DNA from: Dyella choica
GTDB taxonomy: Bacteria; Pseudomonadota; Gammaproteobacteria; Xanthomonadales; Rhodanobacteraceae
NCBI RefSeq assembly: GCF_003977665.1
Contig: NZ_RYYV01000010.1
Span: 118,926 to 182,925 of the forward strand
Length of the DNA: 64,000 bases
Reading direction: 5' to 3'
Part shown: positions 45,931 through 55,410 of the stretch, one piece after another
Layout: every line of letters begins with the position of its first letter
Position numbering within the stretch: position 1 is the first letter of the stretch
The notes under the pieces: generated by a model
What the model was told of the DNA's origin: nothing
Databases searched by the model: none
Seen by the model: only the letters and a program-made list of their open reading frames with translations
Program-made: the position numbers and the translations under genes

Positions 45931-46524
45931 ATGAACCACCCTCTGCTGAAACTGATTGCGCTGCTGCCGATGCTCGCCCTGGCGGCTTGCGGCTTCCATC
46001 TGCGTGGCAGCGCCGCCATGCCGCAAGGCATGCAGCGCGTGCATCTCTCGGTCAGCGGTAGCGGTGATTTCCAGCGCAAACTGGCGCGCGCCTTGCTCGC
46101 TTCCAATGTCACGCTGGAAGACCAGTCTGGTCCTGATATTGCCGAGCTGCGAGTACCGGCGCAGACCTTCAATGTGCAATCGCTCACCATCAACGGTGCC
46201 GCGCAGGTGACGGAATTTGCCGTGCGTTTCCACGCGGCGTTCACTGCGGTGGCTCCGGACGGCAAGGTCATCGTGCCGGAACAGAGCATCGACCTGCAGC
46301 GTGAATTCAGCTACGACGCCAGCCAGCCGGTGGGTACGCAATCGCAGATGGAGCAGATCGAGGGCAGCCTGATCGACGATGCCATCCAATCCATGCTGTT
46401 CCGCCTGCAGGCCGTAGCCCGCAACGGTGAGGCCGCAGCGGCGAAGGCCGTCGGCCCCATGCCGGCCAATGCCAGCAGCACCCAGCAGCCGCCGCAGTCC
46501 ATGTCGGCGCCGGTCGGCAACTGA
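45931..46524 (+). CDS. lptE: LPS-assembly lipoprotein LptE
   Basis: 197 residues. Lipoprotein signal with LALAAC at the cleavage site, then GFHLRG, the hallmark of LptE. LptE plugs the LptD barrel in the outer membrane and helps to insert lipopolysaccharide. The C-terminal 40 residues are Ala/Gln/Pro-rich and probably disordered. Position between leuS and holA is the standard gammaproteobacterial order. Confidence 0.93.
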   Translation: MNHPLLKLIALLPMLALAACGFHLRGSAAMPQGMQRVHLSVSGSGDFQRKLARALLASNVTLEDQSGPDIAELRVPAQTFNVQSLTINGAAQVTEFAVRFHAAFTAVAPDGKVIVPEQSIDLQREFSYDASQPVGTQSQMEQIEGSLIDDAIQSMLFRLQAVARNGEAAAAKAVGPMPANASSTQQPPQSMSAPVGN

Positions 46525-46548
46525 GGCCTTAGAGCCGGGCCCAAGACC

Positions 46549-47559
46549 ATGCCGCTCAATCACGTCCAGTGGCAGAAGGCGCTGGCTGCGGATCGCCTCA
46601 GCCCGGTCTATCTGCTGGCCGGGGAAGAATTGCTGGTGCTGGAAGCCGCCGATGCCTTGCGTGCGCAAGCGCGCAAGCTTGGCTACAGCGAGCGCCAGGT
46701 CCTGGACGTAGGCGCGCATTTCGACTGGGATGAACTGGCGCGCGCGGCGGCTGGCATGTCGCTGTTCGCTTCACGTCGCCTGCTCGATTTGCGCCTGCCC
46801 ACCGGGCGGCCGGGCGTGGAAGGCGCCAAGGCGATCACAGAGTTCTGCGCCAATCCGCCGCCGGACGTGAGCTTGCTAATCACAGCGGTGGAATGGAGCA
46901 ACAAACACGAAGGCGCATGGACCAAACAGGTCGACAGCGCCGGTTGCCTGGTGGTCTTCAACGCACCGCGCCCGAATGAATGGCAAGCCTGGATCGGCGC
47001 CCGCCTCGCCTCGCGTGGGCTGGCCGCCACGTCGGATGCCGCGGCCCTGCTGGCCGAACGCGTGGAGGGCAACCTGCTTGCCGCCGCGCAGGAAATCGAC
47101 AAGCTGGCGGTCCTGCATGGGCAGGGCAAGATCGATGCGGCCGAGATGGAAAATCTGGTGGCCGATAGCGCCCGTTATGACGCTTTCAAGCTCACCGATG
47201 CCGCGCTGGGCGGTGACGGCGCGCGCGCATTGCGCATCCTCGAAGGCCTGCGCGCGGAAGGCGACGAGCTGATCGCGCTGATGGGCTGGCTGGTGAATCA
47301 ATTGCAGCTGGCGTTGCGCCTGGCCAATGCGCAGGACTTCGCCGCGCAGGTGCGGACGGAACGTTTGTGGCCTGCGCGCGAGCAGTTGTTCCGCAAGGCA
47401 TTGCGCCGTGCGCCACGCGAGCATTGGATGCAATGCCTGGCCCGCGCGGCGCGCATCGACCGCATCGCCAAGGGCCGTGAAGCCGGCGATGCCTGGCTGG
47501 AAACGCAGCGCCTGATTGCCGCGATCGCGGAGCCGCGCGCGGCGCAGGCGTTGATCTAA
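46549..47559 (+). CDS. holA: DNA polymerase III subunit delta
   Basis: 336 residues. The N-terminal AAA+-like domain starts VYLLAGEELLVLEAADALR, a delta-subunit motif; the middle has GNLLAAAQEIDKLAVLHGQG and RYDAFKLTDAALGGD, and the C-terminal collar domain follows. Delta opens the beta clamp within the clamp loader. No Walker motifs are present, as expected for delta. It lies 12 bp before nadD. Confidence 0.96.
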   Translation: MPLNHVQWQKALAADRLSPVYLLAGEELLVLEAADALRAQARKLGYSERQVLDVGAHFDWDELARAAAGMSLFASRRLLDLRLPTGRPGVEGAKAITEFCANPPPDVSLLITAVEWSNKHEGAWTKQVDSAGCLVVFNAPRPNEWQAWIGARLASRGLAATSDAAALLAERVEGNLLAAAQEIDKLAVLHGQGKIDAAEMENLVADSARYDAFKLTDAALGGDGARALRILEGLRAEGDELIALMGWLVNQLQLALRLANAQDFAAQVRTERLWPAREQLFRKALRRAPREHWMQCLARAARIDRIAKGREAGDAWLETQRLIAAIAEPRAAQALI

Positions 47560-47571
47560 GCGAGAAGAACC

Positions 47572-48207
47572 ATGAGACCGCTGGCCCTCTTTGGCGGCAC
47601 CTTCGACCCGATTCACATCGGTCACCTCAGCGTGGCCTGGGAAGCTTCGGAACTGCTCGACGCCGAAGTGCGCCTGCTGCCCGCCAACGTACCGCCGCAT
47701 CGGCCGTCGCCGACGGCCACCGCAGTACAGCGTGTGGAGATGCTGCGTGCGGCCCTGCGCGGTCAATCGCGCCTTACGCTCGATACGCGCGAATTGGAAC
47801 GCAATGGCCCGTCCTATACCTTCGATACGCTGGCAGAGTTGCGCCGCGAAGTCGGCGAGCGGCCGCTGGTGCTGCTACTGGGCGCGGATGCCTTCGCGGG
47901 TTTGCGCAGCTGGCATCGCTGGCGTGAGCTGTTCGATGTCGCGCATATCGGCGTGATCAACCGCCCTGGTATCGACGCGTGCATGCCGGCGGAAGTGGAG
48001 CGCGCAGTTGCGGCACGGCGTACGGATGATCCCGGCGTAATTCGTTCGCAGCCGGCGGGGAAGGTGATCGAGCTGGTGGTGACGCCGCTGGAGGTTTCCG
48101 CTACGCGCATTCGCGAGTTGTTGGCGGCGGGGCGTGATCCGCGCTATTTGCTGCCGGCGGGTCTGTTTGACGATCCTATGTTGTTGGCACCGTATCGCAC
48201 AGCATAG
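47572..48207 (+). CDS. nadD: Nicotinate-nucleotide adenylyltransferase
   Basis: 211 residues. GGTFDPIHIGHL is the nucleotidyltransferase HxGH signature; SPTATAVQRVEMLRAAL and the late VSATRIRELL are the remaining NadD motifs. It makes deamido-NAD from nicotinate mononucleotide and ATP. In related genomes rsfS and rlmH usually follow; here an accessory island starts instead. Confidence 0.97.
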   Translation: MRPLALFGGTFDPIHIGHLSVAWEASELLDAEVRLLPANVPPHRPSPTATAVQRVEMLRAALRGQSRLTLDTRELERNGPSYTFDTLAELRREVGERPLVLLLGADAFAGLRSWHRWRELFDVAHIGVINRPGIDACMPAEVERAVAARRTDDPGVIRSQPAGKVIELVVTPLEVSATRIRELLAAGRDPRYLLPAGLFDDPMLLAPYRTA

Positions 48208-48208
48208 A

Positions 48209-48226
48209 TTGGGGGCGAGCCCCCAA
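48209..48226 (+). terminator. Hairpin directly after nadD
   Basis: TTGGGGGC and GCCCCCAA pair perfectly around a 2-nt GA loop, just after the nadD stop. Only a weak T run follows about 10 bp later, so terminator function is uncertain. Confidence 0.35.
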
Positions 48227-48260
48227 CACCCCACTGTTTTTGAGCCTATGCTGAGCCTGC

Positions 48261-48573
48261 TCACCCGCGCTGATGCCGCACCTTAAACAATTCGTGGTCG
48301 TTACATAGCCCCAGCTTACGGAAGGCCGAATGCTTCTGCGCGCTGATGGTGGTGACTGATCGGGAAAATTTTTTTGGCGATGGCCGTGATGGACATGCTA
48401 TCGAGCATGCAGCGCAGCACCTCATGTTCCCCTGCGGAAAGCTTGAAGGCGTCCGACCACTCGTCGCCGAGATCCTTGCCGAGCTCGTTACTCCAATGAA
48501 CGGGGTTGATAGGGCAGGTAGGGTCGGTCAGGTTTCGGCTGAAGTAGGTCCGGCCCGCGGCGACCGCTCGGTA
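48261..48573 (-). pseudogene. Decayed C-terminal half of a NarL/BvgA-type response regulator
   Basis: The minus strand reads AVAAGRTYFSRNLTDP, FKLSAGEHEVLRCMLD and SMSITAIAKKIF, matching the intact regulator at 54663-55343 almost residue by residue. After the KKIF codons, a run of seven T on the plus strand (48369-48375) shifts the frame; the shifted frame continues to match the intact helix-turn-helix end and stops at 48261. The whole receiver domain is missing. It is a remnant of a second copy. Confidence 0.85.
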
Positions 48574-48613
48574 CGGTTCGGACCCGTGGTACCAAGCCAG
48601 CCAGGCCTGCCTG

Positions 48614-48845
48614 GTGAAGGAAACCCAGGCGTTTGAGCAAGCCTTGGCCGAGCATGACAAGCTTTCGATGGCCCACTTTGCGCATCGCGTGCAGGGCGTG
48701 GCGTTCGTGCTGGGTGCGCATTGTGCGGCTGAGCTGGCCAATCGCCCGGAGTAGGCGGCAAGAGGTAACCTGCTTTGGGAGCCGGAAGCGATACAGGACA
48801 CGCTTGCCGCCTTAAAGAAAGCGATCGCCAGTCACATTGAAGAAT
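48614..48845 (+). pseudogene. Decayed Hpt domain, paralogue of the one at 55411-56199
   Basis: The plus strand reads KETQAFEQALAEHDKLSMAHFAHRVQGVAFVL, seen here as FEQALAEHDKLSMAHFAHR and VQGVAFVLGAHCAAELA, against YERALARQDTANMVHFAHR and AKGAALVLHADRAAELAD in the intact gene. An in-frame TAG at 48752 interrupts it; downstream IQDTLAALKKAIASHIE matches the intact end again. It is on the strand opposite to the regulator remnant next to it, so an inversion accompanied the decay. Confidence 0.82.
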
Positions 48846-49531
48846 CACAACAGGCAGACGGCACAAGGTCAGCGGGCTGGCTGTCGAAAAGCTTCTCGGT
48901 TCCGGTGTTTATGCTGTCCAAGCCAAGCTGGCTCAGAGTTTGAGACGCCCTCATGTTTTCATGCTTGCATCTTCACCGGTTTGGCCGTCTCGCCGGGTAG
49001 GGATGTTAGTGACTTATGGGACGGGCTGTTTGAGGTACTCGGTACCGTCTTTGCGGAATCTTGCACCTTCTTGCAGTTCGTCGACTACGACACATCGCAG
49101 TAGGTACTTGCGGCGCTAGCATCGTTCTGGGTTAATACCTCACAGGGAAGATCAGGGGAATTGCATGGATGACTGCCTCTCTCAATGTGTCCGGCGCGGT
49201 GATGCCCCGGATGCTGCCAGCCGGCAAGCCGTTGAGCAGGTTCATGCTGCAAGCTATATCGCTGCTCAAAAGCTTAGCGTGCAGATTCGACGCGCTGATC
49301 CGGCGCGCCAAGGTCAAAAGCAGTCTCAATCACATCTCTTCGGTGCTGACATGAGCGACAGTCGCAATATCAGCGGCGATCTGAGGCCATGTGCCTATGA
49401 ATTGGGCACTCAACAGCTGTTGAGTCTCTGAGCGTTCAATCGTTTGGTACAAGCCCTCGACATCTAAAACGGCACGAACTGACACAGGTGTCTCGTCGCT
49501 TAGGCATCACGGAGAAAATAGAAAAGGGAAT
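48846..49531. other. Gene-poor stretch inside the accessory island
   Basis: About 690 bp before the first RHS gene. Short open frames exist on both strands (48837-49103 and 49165-49431 plus, 49132-49329 minus), but none has recognised similarity or a clear ribosome site. It may be further decayed DNA. Confidence 0.55.
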
Positions 49532-52090
49532 ATGACGATGAAAAACGCTATTGCAGGGGAAAGGGGAATGAGTCGTATCAGTGCTTCTGTGCTGAAGCTG
49601 TGCATCTTTTTGTGTGTCGTTTCTTGCGCGTCCGTGCAAGCTCAAACGATTACACCACCGTACCCATCTACCAACTACCCTAGCCGCGCGGTGGCGTTTC
49701 ATGCCTGCGAGGCAAATATGCAATCTGCCGTCGAATATTTTACTGGCACCAACCGCCCCTTTCCGCCTCCGGACTACGTCATTAGAACGTATTGTGAGGA
49801 AAGAATCGATCCCTTAGAAAATCCCAATCTTGTGGATGTAAGCCCCGCGGTTGTCATCGTGGCGCCTGGTAATCCGCCCTATTCGCAAACCAGTTACGTA
49901 TCGATGCGGGTGTTTGATGTTTCATACTTGCTTCCCTGTTCAGTGGCCAATCCACCAGCGTCATGTGGCAAATACAATCCACCTAAAAATTTGGGCTGTA
50001 GTTGCACGCAAGGCGCCAATAAGCCCATGGATGGCGACCCGGTTAATCTGATAACCGGAAACACCTATGCAGAGCAAGACGATTTCACGCAGGGCGACCT
50101 TGCACTGACTCGCTATTACAACAGCGACCCTAATGTACGCGGCGGCCATAATGGGGTGCAGTGGCTGACGAACTATGACAGGAGTCTTTCGTTTAACTCG
50201 TCGGGAATCGATGCCCTCAGCGGTCGTCCAAGCTCGCCGACCAAGGTGACGGTGCAACGCCAGAACGGTCAGGAGTTGACATTCAACAAGGCCAATGGGG
50301 TTTGGCAAGGCGATGCGGATGTCAGCAACGTTTTAACGGAGACGGACGACGGCAGCGGCTACGTGCTGTCCTGGACCTTGTTCGTCTCGGCCACGCGACA
50401 GTACGAAACCTATTCGCCAATGGGTTCACTGCTCTCGGTTAGCGATGGCGCGCACACCCTTCTTACGCTGACGTACACCGATGGCACCACGCAACAATCT
50501 TCGACAGGTACAGTACTGCCGGGTGGTTTGCTGCGGAAAGTCACCGACGCCAGAGGTCGGAGCTTGACCTTCGGTTACGACAGCCAGTTGAACCTGGTAT
50601 CCGTGACCGAGCCCGATGGCGGCGTGTTGGGCTATGGCTACGACACGTCCGGTAACTTGATCGGCGTCACCTATCCGGATGGCAAGCAGCGCCAGTACCT
50701 CTATGACGAGTCCGCGTATAGCGCGGCGGGTAGCAACCAAGGCAAACTCACCGGCACCATCGACGAGAGCAGTACCCGCTATAACACCTTTGGCTACCAG
50801 GCCGACGGTCGCGCCATCTCCACCCAGCAAGGCAATGGCGCCGGTCTGCTTACGATCAGCTACGCCAGCAGCGGTACGGCCTCCACCGTCACCTATCCGC
50901 TCGGCCAGCAAGCCACGGCCACATTCATTGCGCCACAAGGCACGGCCGTCATCAGCAATATGAGTGCCCGTTGCGGTGCGCAATGCGATCAGCAGTACCA
51001 ATCGCAGACGCTGGACGCCAATGGGTACCCGGCGGTTGCCACCGACTTCAACGGCAACGTGACCAAGACCAGCTATGACGTCCATGGCTTGCTCAATCAG
51101 CAAATCGACGCATCGGGTACGACCAGTCAGCGCACCACCAACACCACCTGGAATACCACCTTGCGTGTGCCGCTGACGCGCACGGTCCTGGATGCCAACG
51201 GCAACACGGTGAGCAACAGCCAGTGGGTCTACAACAGCGGTGGTCAAACACTGGTGCGCTGCGAGATCGATCCCAGCAACAGCGCCGCTACCGGCTATAC
51301 CTGCAGTAACACCGGCACCGTCCCCGCCGGCGTGCGCCGCTGGACCACTACCTACTGCGCCGCGGTCGATACGACGCAGTGCCCGATCGTGGGCTTGATG
51401 CTCACGGCCACCGGCCCGCGCACCGACACCACCCAGACCACCACCTACAGCTATTACCTGACCAGCAGCGCGACCAGCTGCGGTACCCCAGGCGCCGCCT
51501 GCTACCAGGCCGGCGACCTGCACACCATCACCGACCCCGCTGGCCACGTCACCACCATTGCCTCCTACGACGCCGATGGCCGCGTCACCCGCCTGACCGA
51601 TGCCAACGGCCTCAACACGGATACGACCTACACCCCGCGCGGTTGGGTCGCCTCGCGCAACGTCGGTGGAGCCACCAGCAAGTTCACCTACACGGCTTAC
51701 GGCGCAGTGCAAACAGTCACCGATCCCGATGGCGTCACCACCACCTACGGCTACGACGCCGCGCACCGCCTGGTGAAGATCACCGATGCGCAAGGCAACT
51801 ACCTCCAATACACCCTGGATAACGCCGGCAACAAAACCGCCGAGCAGGTCTATGACTCGACGGGCACGCTGCACAAGAGCCTGAGCCGTACTTTCAACCC
51901 CCTGGGTCAGCTCACTAAGGTCATGGACGGCCTCAGTCACACCGTGTTCGATGCCAGCGCCAGCAACAGCTACGACGCCAACGGCAACCTGGTGCAAAGC
52001 GCCGACGGCTTGGGTATCCAGCGCCAGCAGGGCTACGACGCCCTGAATCGCTTGGTTCAGACCCTCGACAACTACAACGGCACGAACTGA
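49532..52090 (+). CDS. RHS-repeat protein, N-terminal half, exported
   Basis: 852 residues. Signal peptide around MSRISASVLKLCIFLCVVSCASVQA-QT; starts at 49532 or, with AGGGGAAAGGGGA upstream, at 49568 are possible. After a Cys-containing spacer comes a DUF6531-type entry (GDPVNLITGNTYAEQDDF) followed by many RHS/YD repeats (for example GRSLTFGYDSQLNLVSVT, GYGYDTSGNLIGVTYPDG and TTYGYDAAHRLVKITDAQ). It lacks the RHS core and variable tip and stops in the middle of the repeat array at YDALNRLVQTLDNYNGTN. The following gene picks up with a repeat of the same type. RHS shells enclose a toxin; this one would be secreted through the inner membrane by Sec. Confidence 0.88.
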   Translation: MTMKNAIAGERGMSRISASVLKLCIFLCVVSCASVQAQTITPPYPSTNYPSRAVAFHACEANMQSAVEYFTGTNRPFPPPDYVIRTYCEERIDPLENPNLVDVSPAVVIVAPGNPPYSQTSYVSMRVFDVSYLLPCSVANPPASCGKYNPPKNLGCSCTQGANKPMDGDPVNLITGNTYAEQDDFTQGDLALTRYYNSDPNVRGGHNGVQWLTNYDRSLSFNSSGIDALSGRPSSPTKVTVQRQNGQELTFNKANGVWQGDADVSNVLTETDDGSGYVLSWTLFVSATRQYETYSPMGSLLSVSDGAHTLLTLTYTDGTTQQSSTGTVLPGGLLRKVTDARGRSLTFGYDSQLNLVSVTEPDGGVLGYGYDTSGNLIGVTYPDGKQRQYLYDESAYSAAGSNQGKLTGTIDESSTRYNTFGYQADGRAISTQQGNGAGLLTISYASSGTASTVTYPLGQQATATFIAPQGTAVISNMSARCGAQCDQQYQSQTLDANGYPAVATDFNGNVTKTSYDVHGLLNQQIDASGTTSQRTTNTTWNTTLRVPLTRTVLDANGNTVSNSQWVYNSGGQTLVRCEIDPSNSAATGYTCSNTGTVPAGVRRWTTTYCAAVDTTQCPIVGLMLTATGPRTDTTQTTTYSYYLTSSATSCGTPGAACYQAGDLHTITDPAGHVTTIASYDADGRVTRLTDANGLNTDTTYTPRGWVASRNVGGATSKFTYTAYGAVQTVTDPDGVTTTYGYDAAHRLVKITDAQGNYLQYTLDNAGNKTAEQVYDSTGTLHKSLSRTFNPLGQLTKVMDGLSHTVFDASASNSYDANGNLVQSADGLGIQRQQGYDALNRLVQTLDNYNGTN

Positions 52091-52193
52091 CCGGGAGCCA
52101 GCCATGAAGCAAGGACAAGCAGTGAACGGCTCGGCCGGTGTGATTGCAATCACGAATACGGTACTAGGAAAGGCGACGGAGATAGGGGCGCGC

Positions 52194-54332
52194 ATGATGA
52201 TGATCAGGAAGCCGCTGGCCGGCCTTGCGCTTGGTATGGCGATGGCCATCGTTGCCGCACCGGTCGCGGCCCAGACCGCCAACACCAAGACCATCTACAC
52301 CTATGACGCCCTGGACCGCCTGACTCAGGTCACCGATCCCAGCGGTCTCAACACGACTTACCAGTACGACGGCTTGTCGGACGAGACGAAACTCACCAGT
52401 CCCGATACCGGCATCACAGCCAAGACTTATGACGCGGCTGGCAACGTGCTGACCGCCCTCGACGCCAACGGCAACACGGTTACTTACACTTACGATGCCC
52501 AGGACCGTCGCCTAAGCGCCAGCTACGCCGACAGCACCCAGAACATCGCCTACACCTACGATGAGCCCGGCACAGTCACCGGCTGCACTACCTCGTACCC
52601 CATCGGCCATCTGACTCGTGTTGTCGAAAACGCCGTCACCACGGTGTTCTGCTACAACGCCCAGGGCTATGTGATCCAGAAGAGCCAAACGGTCAGCGGC
52701 CACACGGATGTGACGAGCTACTCGCGCAGCCCCGGCGGCAAGATCCTCAGCATCACGCATCCTAGCGGCAATCAAGTCAGCTATAGCTACGATGCCGACG
52801 GCCGCATCAGCAGCGTCACCGCCGCCACCTCAAGTGGCACGACCACTCTGGTCAGCAACGCGACCTATCTGCCGTTCGGGCCGATCAGCGGTTACACGCT
52901 GGGTAACGGCCAGGCGATCACACGCACGTACGACGCCAATTACCGGATGACCGATCTCGCCAGCCCGGCGTTTACCTTGCACGTCGCACGGGATGCGATG
53001 GGCGATATCACGGGCATCGGCAATAGTCCCGGAGCAAACCCTGCAACCGAGGCCTACAGCTATGACCCGCTGTACCGCCTCACGAGTATCACTGAGGCCA
53101 ATGGCAGCACGCTGGAAAGTGTGACCTACAACCAAACAGGCGATCGTCTCAGCAAGACGGGCGGTGGCCTGGCTACGGGCACCTACAGCTATAACCCCAG
53201 CACGCACCAGCTGATCGCGACGGACAATGCGGCGCGAAGCGTGGATGCCAATGGCAATACGACCGCAATAAGCCAGGCCGGAAGCACGTACGGGTTTGGC
53301 TACAACGATCGTAACCGGATGGTTGTGACGCAGCTTAACCAGAGCACAGTTGCTGCATATACGTACAACGCACACGGTGAACGAGTTGCAAAGATTTCAA
53401 GTAACTCTACAGAGCGCTACAACTATGGCCCAGGCGGGCAGTTGCTAAGCGAATATGGTGCCACCAATCGAGAGTACGTTTATTTTGATGGTCTTCCGGT
53501 GGCCAACATTGATACCAACGGAACATTCACTTCCATTGCTTATGTTAGTGCAGACCACTCGGGCACTCCTCGAGTCGTGACAGATGGGCGCGGAACTACA
53601 TTATGGACATGGCCCTATCAAGGAAATCAGTGGGGAGAGCTTCAGCCGACCAGCAATAGCTACACATACAACCTCCGATTTCCTGGTCAGTACTATGATG
53701 TCGAGAGTGGTCTTAGCTATAACCTACATCGAGACTACGATTCGGCTACCGGGAGATACATAGAGAGTGATCCAAAGGGATTGCAAGCGGGGGTAAGCAC
53801 GTTCCTTTACGCCAGCGGAAATCCACTCACTTATGTTGATCCGTTGGGATTGCAGGACAACAACACCGTTGATGCCTATTGCGTACGATACGGTGCGGAA
53901 GCCTGCGCTGATGCGGTAGGTAATGGCCAAACGGCTGCTTCAGGTGGCTCGAAAGCCGCGGGTGCGATAGGTGGCGCAGCCCTCGGTGCTGCCGCTGCAG
54001 GACTCACCGGTGATTCCAAGCAGTGCCCCGATGATGATTGTGCAGCGCTGATTGCGCAGATCAATGCCCATGTGGCGCTGATGGAAGAGGTGTACGATGA
54101 TATGCTAATAGATGAGCACGATTTGTATCACAAGGCATTCGATACAAAATTGCCCGGTGAGGCAGCGTACTGGGGAACATGGACAGGTCATGTTAATCGA
54201 TACGAAGGACTTCGAAAGGGGTTGCAGGCAATGATCGCTAAAGCCGAAGCAAGGGGATGTACAGTACCTCCAAAGGCTTACCAGATGGCAAGTTCTCCTG
54301 CTCCAGCATGGCCGGTAAGTAGCTATGATTAA
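52194..54332 (+). CDS. RHS-repeat protein, C-terminal half with core and variable tip, exported
   Basis: 712 residues. It has its own signal peptide, MMMIRKPLAGLALGMAMAIVA ending in APVAA-QT, after AGGGGCGCGC; an in-frame ATG at 52104 would add 30 residues. RHS repeats start at once (IYTYDALDRLTQVTDPSG) and end in the RHS core: FPGQYYDVESGLSYNLHRDY, SDPKGLQAG and NPLTYVDPLGLQ. The roughly 155-residue tip after this has a Gly/Ala helix, then CAALIAQINAHVALMEEVYD and GTWTGHVNRYEGLRKGLQ. This tip layout recurs in RHS proteins but I know no function for it. Codon composition becomes more AT-rich from about 53300. Confidence 0.88.
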   Translation: MMMIRKPLAGLALGMAMAIVAAPVAAQTANTKTIYTYDALDRLTQVTDPSGLNTTYQYDGLSDETKLTSPDTGITAKTYDAAGNVLTALDANGNTVTYTYDAQDRRLSASYADSTQNIAYTYDEPGTVTGCTTSYPIGHLTRVVENAVTTVFCYNAQGYVIQKSQTVSGHTDVTSYSRSPGGKILSITHPSGNQVSYSYDADGRISSVTAATSSGTTTLVSNATYLPFGPISGYTLGNGQAITRTYDANYRMTDLASPAFTLHVARDAMGDITGIGNSPGANPATEAYSYDPLYRLTSITEANGSTLESVTYNQTGDRLSKTGGGLATGTYSYNPSTHQLIATDNAARSVDANGNTTAISQAGSTYGFGYNDRNRMVVTQLNQSTVAAYTYNAHGERVAKISSNSTERYNYGPGGQLLSEYGATNREYVYFDGLPVANIDTNGTFTSIAYVSADHSGTPRVVTDGRGTTLWTWPYQGNQWGELQPTSNSYTYNLRFPGQYYDVESGLSYNLHRDYDSATGRYIESDPKGLQAGVSTFLYASGNPLTYVDPLGLQDNNTVDAYCVRYGAEACADAVGNGQTAASGGSKAAGAIGGAALGAAAAGLTGDSKQCPDDDCAALIAQINAHVALMEEVYDDMLIDEHDLYHKAFDTKLPGEAAYWGTWTGHVNRYEGLRKGLQAMIAKAEARGCTVPPKAYQMASSPAPAWPVSSYD

Positions 54333-54621
54333 TCTAACTGACCTTGAAAGAAAAATGCAGGCGATCGCAGATTGGCTTTCTTTGACTCTCAAGGAAATCT
54401 GCGTCCGTGCTGATTATGAAATTCAGGATGGCGGAAAATTTGTTTTATTTAGTGCATGCGGAACGAAAAATCCGGTTTATGACAAAGCGTTGCGCAATCT
54501 AATTTATGCGGAAATGACGAGGTGTTTTCAGGGGGTGGATGCAAAATGGATGCTAGTTTTCCTAGATGAAAAAAAGGATGTGATTGACGAAATCGACTCC
54601 ATCATAGGTGTCGATTTTTAA
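54325..54621 (+). CDS. Candidate immunity protein for the RHS tip
   Basis: 98 residues, not recognised. It overlaps the RHS stop by 8 bp, has no signal peptide, is acidic at its C-terminus (DEKKDVIDEIDSIIGVDF) and is markedly AT-rich. Small cytoplasmic proteins directly after an RHS tip are usually immunity proteins that neutralise it. That is the basis for the call; the sequence itself gives no fold. Two motifs visible are DYEIQDGGKFVLFSACG and RNLIYAEMTRCFQ. Confidence 0.6.
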   Translation: MINLTDLERKMQAIADWLSLTLKEICVRADYEIQDGGKFVLFSACGTKNPVYDKALRNLIYAEMTRCFQGVDAKWMLVFLDEKKDVIDEIDSIIGVDF

Positions 54622-54662
54622 CTTGACATGGTAGACCTGATTTGACCCGGTTCTGTGCCTGC

Positions 54663-55343
54663 TCACCCGCGCTGATACCGCACCTTGAACAACTCGTGGC
54701 TGGTACATACACCCAGCTTGCGGAAAGCCGAATGCTTCTGCGCGCTGATGGTGGTGACCGACCGGGAAAATTTCGTGGCGATGGCCGTGACGGACATGCC
54801 ATCGAGCAGGCAGCGCAGCACCTCATGCTCCCGCGCGGAAAGCTTGAAGGTGTCCAGCCATTCGTCGCGGAGGCCCTTGCCGGGCACGTCACTTCGATGG
54901 ATGGGGGTGATGGGGCCAGCAGGCTCGATCAGGTGCCGTCTGAAATAGGTCCGACCCGCGGCCACCGCCCGGATGGCCAGGTTCAGTTCGGACTCGTGTT
55001 CCGTCTTACCAATGAAACCGTGGGCGCCGGCCCTCATCGCCAGGGCTATCGTAGGGGCGTTGCAGTGGGACGACACTACCAAGACCCGCACATGCGGATA
55101 ATGCAGGTGCAAAGAGCGCAGCAACTTGGCGCCATCGGTCTCCGTCGCACCGAGGGCGTAGTCCGTAACGATGACGTCGGGTCGGTCGTCCTTTAACGCC
55201 TCGAAGAGTTGCCGAGGCGTGCAAAAGCTGCCTGCTATGTCCAATCCGTACTCATGCTTGAGCAGCAGCTCCATGGCATGGCGTACCAGCACGTGGTCTT
55301 CGAGCAACATCACGCGTAAGCGCGGCGACAGGGCATCGGACAT
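54663..55343 (-). CDS. NarL/BvgA-type response regulator
   Basis: 226 residues. Receiver domain with acidic pair in VMLLEDHVLVRHAMELLL and phosphoacceptor D61 in VIVTDYALG, and a C-terminal LuxR-type helix-turn-helix (FKLSAREHEVLRCLLDGMSV, TAIATKFSRSVTTISAQKH, AFRKLGVCTSHELF). It follows the pseudo-receiver-Hpt gene on the same strand, which could phosphorylate it. BvgA and EvgA are the closest functional models. Target genes are unknown. Two broken paralogues lie in this window. Confidence 0.93.
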   Translation of the reverse strand: MSDALSPRLRVMLLEDHVLVRHAMELLLKHEYGLDIAGSFCTPRQLFEALKDDRPDVIVTDYALGATETDGAKLLRSLHLHYPHVRVLVVSSHCNAPTIALAMRAGAHGFIGKTEHESELNLAIRAVAAGRTYFRRHLIEPAGPITPIHRSDVPGKGLRDEWLDTFKLSAREHEVLRCLLDGMSVTAIATKFSRSVTTISAQKHSAFRKLGVCTSHELFKVRYQRG

Positions 55344-55410
55344 GTCCTACTTCCTTTTCAGATTAGCCTGGCCTTCCTTTTTTCCCTCTCACGCTGCCCG
55401 CCTCTTTTAC

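Noticed and set aside
48837..49103. 88-codon open frame after the Hpt remnant
   Set aside because: Begins inside the remnant in another frame and shows no protein-like pattern.
50426..52294. A 622-codon open frame on the minus strand across the RHS genes
   Set aside because: Low-complexity Val/Ala/Gly translation opposite clear RHS repeats.
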